NCBI RefSeq assembly: GCF_037975245.1
Contig: NC_092561.1
Location: 9,173,001-9,237,000 of the forward strand
Source: Apostichopus japonicus
Lineage: Eukaryota > Echinodermata > Holothuroidea > Aspidochirotida > Stichopodidae
Direction of reading: 5' to 3'
Length of the DNA: 64,000 nucleotides
In this document: positions 60,731-64,000 of the stretch, piece after piece
Layout: every line of letters starts with the position of its first letter
How positions within the stretch are numbered: the stretch's first letter is position 1
The notes under the pieces: generated by a model
Told to the model about the DNA's origin: nothing
Database searches by the model: none
Seen by the model: the letters and a program-made list of their open reading frames with translations, nothing else
Made by a program: the position numbers and the translations under genes

Positions 60731-61803
60731 TAAGCAATAATGAACATGTTAAACACATCGAATTTAAGATCATCTGGAGGGATCACTCCTCATTACGAAA
60801 ACGTTCTTATAACTGACAAAGGGTTGAATAACATGTTAGTAGCACATGTGAGCACGTTACATGACCCTCCATGCATTGTTGGTATGTTTTCCTACTGTGG
60901 AGCACAGAATGTAATCAAGGGCGGCGGAAGCACTTTTAATCTGGGGGGGGGGGCACCAACGTCGAAGGGCACTTTGCAGAAATTCGATTGGACTGATGCA
61001 GCCTGATATTTAGTACCCTTCATAACTCTTATTGTATTATCTTATTTGCGTATACACATGACTCCATCAACGCCACCCCCCCCCCCCCCCCCTCAAGGAA
61101 ACAATGCATACTAGCACTGCAGTATCTAATGTGCAAATTGGGAAACAAGGAAAAAGACAAAATGAGGTGAAATCATTATAAAGTCCAAGTCCCTGCACAC
61201 GCGATCGATACATGCATGAAAGCAAATGAAATATGTCAAAATACTGAAAGAAAAGTAATTTTCTATGTGTTTTTCAATGGTTAAACCGATATTATTATGA
61301 TGATTATTATTGTAACGACTTTGCCAATAATTCTAACCAATTTGGAAGGGTTATAACACGGCAAATGATTGTATGTTATTGGCATGCGATGTAATAACCA
61401 ACGCATGCCTATATGATATGCACATTAAGATGTTGAACGCGCGCTTAGCGCGCGAAAAATTTTGGTTATTATTTTCGGGCAAGTCGTTACAGCCCCCCCC
61501 CCCCCCCAAATCAAATTGGGCTCCTACGCCTGTGGTAGTAAACATTTAAAACTTCCCGAAATATTTGATTCGACGTGGGTTTCGCTTTGTAAACTCTTTT
61601 TTTATTTAGAAATTTTTATGTAGAAAAAGGGCACATTTTTAATCTGAGGAAAAGTGGGGGGGCACGTGCCCCCTGTGCCCCCCCCCGGTTCCGCCGCCCT
61701 TGAATGTAATACATTTCTATGCTGCGGAGCGATCCCTCTGTGTATTATATTCGATGACGTCATATGATGCCTCTCCATGAAATTGACGTATATTAGGTCC
61801 AGG
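60731..61803 (+). repeat. Direct repeat 2, split by a hAT insertion
   Basis: Counterpart of 16707-16984, in two parts: 60731-60915 and 61703-61803 (the target duplication is counted on both sides). Confidence 0.9.
60908..61710. mobile_element. hAT-type non-autonomous element with perfect 8-bp target duplication (copy B only)
   Basis: The element spans 60916-61702 (787 bp). It begins CAAGGGCGGCGGAA and ends TTCCGCCGCCCTTG, exact 14-bp inverted repeats. AATGTAAT flanks it on both sides (60908-60915 and 61703-61710). The undisturbed site with one AATGTAAT is present in copy A at 16884-16891. Long C and G runs sit near the ends and no transposase frame is seen. The intact ends and perfect duplication point to a recent insertion after A and B separated. 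Confidence 0.96.
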
Positions 61804-64000
61804 TTGATGTATACGCCGATGGTGAAACACGCATAGCACGCAATATTTTCAACTGCACAGGCTACGCACGCGGTCAAACGGCCACATGCACAATGGCTAT
61901 ACAAGCGCAGAGTCACAGTACACAACGTCTCCGTGTCAAGTAAGAATATTAGTCTAACTGTACCTTGTTAGATGCTTATTGAATGATTCTGGAAATTTGC
62001 GGCACAAAGGACAATAATTTATAAATAAAATAAGTTATACAATCTAAAGACAACATTGCAGTTCCAATGTATAATTACAATATCTTATGTGTTATATACA
62101 CGTGTATTCAGAATCACAACAAAGACGCGTATCGCGAACGCATGCACGCGTCGATGACACGCGCGCACACACAGCTATAAAGTCACACGCGCCTATCAGA
62201 CTCCTTTTTGGAAAGGGATGATTCGTGAAGTGTCTTATGCATATTGAGAGAAATGGGCGTGTCTAAGGAAGGTTTCTGTTTTGAACCTGGTTCCTGAGAG
62301 GGAGTTGTTCGGAAATCAAGAACAAAGGTTACGATTGGTTATAGTTTGCAATATGACGAATACAGACATGTACATACTTTGTCGGTCGCCCAGCTCGTTT
62401 GTCTGGACACGAGCTGTTCAAATCATCAACCCTGTGGTTTTCAAAAAGCAAAATCTGCCTTAGAAAATAATCCAGGGCCCCTTTGTACGATATAGTTCTT
62501 TCACAAAAGTATAAGTTCAGTTATAAGAAGACAGTTGTAGAAGCATAAAAAATAATATCCTTTATAGTAAAAGTTCGTTCCTGTACTAATTTCCATTAAA
62601 TACGATTCCGCGCTAAGGGGGGTTGTAACACTATAACTGTGTCAAATTTCACAAAATGAATGCATATGGTATGTCATGTGATCAGAGTATACGGTAACCT
62701 ACATGATATCGATGTTAACGCATTGCGAAGGCATGTAATGTACATATCACGCACAATGTAAGTTATGCACTGTCACGTAGATACTACACTCTCTTGACTT
62801 TTGAGTCGATTGGCTGCTAGATAAAAATGTAGTATCAAAGCAGATGATTAAATTTAATTCAATTTGCACATTCAATTTAAAAGCATGTGCAAGGATGGGG
62901 GAAGAGTGAGATGGACAGGATATAGCAGGGAAGCACCCCTACATAGAAATTTGACTTATGTTATACCCGGCAGTGTATAACTCGTGACAATTCTTTGCAG
63001 CAGCAACTACAAACACTACAACAGAGGAAGTTGAAAGCAAGGACGGTATTTTAGAAAGCATCACACACAATTAGTTGTAAGACGCTACGCATTATTTGTC
63101 ATAAATTAACTTGAACAACGACGTTAAACAATGACCTACACCAAACTGTGTTTCAAAGAATAATGTAATGGTTGACAAAGGCATGGATTTGTATCAAAGT
63201 AAAGAAAAAGCTTGAAGTTAGGAAACTGGTTTCATGTTATAAAGTCAGTTAATTTCAGTTGAAAAAAAGTTTACATTAGACAAACTCAAATTGTAACGCT
63301 ATTGGCGTTCCATATGATGCGGCGCGGGCTGGGCATGTATTTCTTTGGCTTAGGCCATAGAGCAGAATATTTACGTGCTTTAGTTTAGTGCTAGCCTAGC
63401 TTCACTTCCGCCTGTACCTTTTGCATAAAGCTAGCCGTTACCCAGTGCACTGAATTGCGCGTGCAAAATTTACGATTCGCTTGCCTATCACCTGGCAACC
63501 TGCTAGGATCTCGTTGGATTAAAGCAAATTTTGGCTAATGAAAAAGACGCCATCAAAAATATCGGTCAGTCATTAGAAACGCAAAATTTCACGCAAAACT
63601 CTTGTCCTAACCTAAGTAAGTCAAGCCGCCTAGGCTCTCGGCTTATTCTAGCCTAGCTCAGTTAGGCTCTAGAGGCTTAACAGTTAGGCTACATAACATT
63701 AACGTTAGACCTGAGTTATCAACGTCAAGTTAGATAGAACTTACACTCAGTAGCCCATGTTAGTATGCAAGGTTAGGACCTAACTTAGCCTGCAGTTGAC
63801 AAATTGACACTCCCATCGTCGTGGTAAATTGTAGCCTGTTATTTTGTGGATCAAGCCAATCTTTAACTTTAAAGTTGTTTAACCAATTGGATTATTTCAT
63901 TGATGATTTTTAATATGATAAATATAATATCTAGGCTAAGCCTAGCGCTATGCATAACATTGCTGTACTATTAGTTCCTTAGCATAGGCCAAGGATGAGT
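61804..64000. other. Right end of copy B in this window, no gene seen
   Basis: Counterpart of 16985-20108 without the 17886-18820 element. The same CCTAGGCTAGCC-type words occur near 63380-63680. Homology to copy A is still present at the last base. Confidence 0.5.

Larger units (their letters stand above)
44429..64000 (+). repeat. Segmental duplication, copy B (runs off the window)
   Basis: Collinear with 286-20108. The offset is 44,143 bp at the left edge and 43,892 bp at the right, the change being due to indels. It contains genes 3 and 4. Specific to B: the long CCCT array, the 8-bp deletion in gene 3, about 650 bp in the gene 4 intron (55565-56216), and a hAT insertion at 60916. If the repeated unit is about 44 kb, the central genes would recur after 64000, which cannot be tested here. 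Confidence 0.97.

Overview
This window is eukaryotic genomic DNA, most likely from a marine invertebrate deuterostome such as an echinoderm (an inference). The reasons are spliced genes with GT/AG introns and polypyrimidine tracts, long AT and CCCT microsatellites, many hAT-like MITEs, LINE and copia remnants, TAGGCCTAG-rich low-complexity tracts, and a death-effector-domain gene. There is no sign of operons, Shine-Dalgarno sites or CRISPR.

Layout. A segment of at least 19.8 kb occurs twice in direct orientation: copy A about 286-20108 (or further), and copy B about 44429-64000, which runs off the window. Each copy carries two paralogous two-exon genes for a 12-helix membrane protein that I read as a MATE-type (COG0534-like) cation/drug antiporter with a bacterial or archaeal flavour. 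Copy A holds gene 1 (2177-4700, 538 aa) and gene 2 (9962-14189, 515 aa). Copy B holds gene 3 (46372-48961, a frameshifted relative of gene 1) and gene 4 (54228-58208, 515 aa). All four share one phase-2 intron inside predicted helix 4. The copies differ by point changes, microsatellite and minisatellite length, an 8-bp deletion that breaks gene 3, and transposon presence/absence. The clearest of these is a 787-bp hAT-type element with a perfect 8-bp target duplication, present in B and absent in A.

The central 24 kb (about 20.1-44.4 kb) has no second copy in the window. On the plus strand it holds a likely first exon with an ETS-type promoter motif (20945-21118), a two-exon death-effector-domain-only gene of 99 aa (25083-26112) whose start codon lies inside a YY1-type CAANATGGCGGC site, and the last two exons of an unrecognised coiled-coil/basic protein (29753-29855 and 33368-33685). 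A 14-unit, 70-bp tandem array begins on the end of the first of these exons and copies its splice donor. The rest is transposon debris: a copia gag remnant, a CR1/L2-like LINE end, a tRNA-derived SINE, several hAT MITEs, a truncated LINE with target duplication, and a 282-bp hairpin element.

The transporter genes form a young, still-changing multigene array. No functional link between them and the DED or coiled-coil genes is visible. Whether A and B are true tandem duplicates or two haplotypes placed end to end by an assembler cannot be decided from sequence alone.
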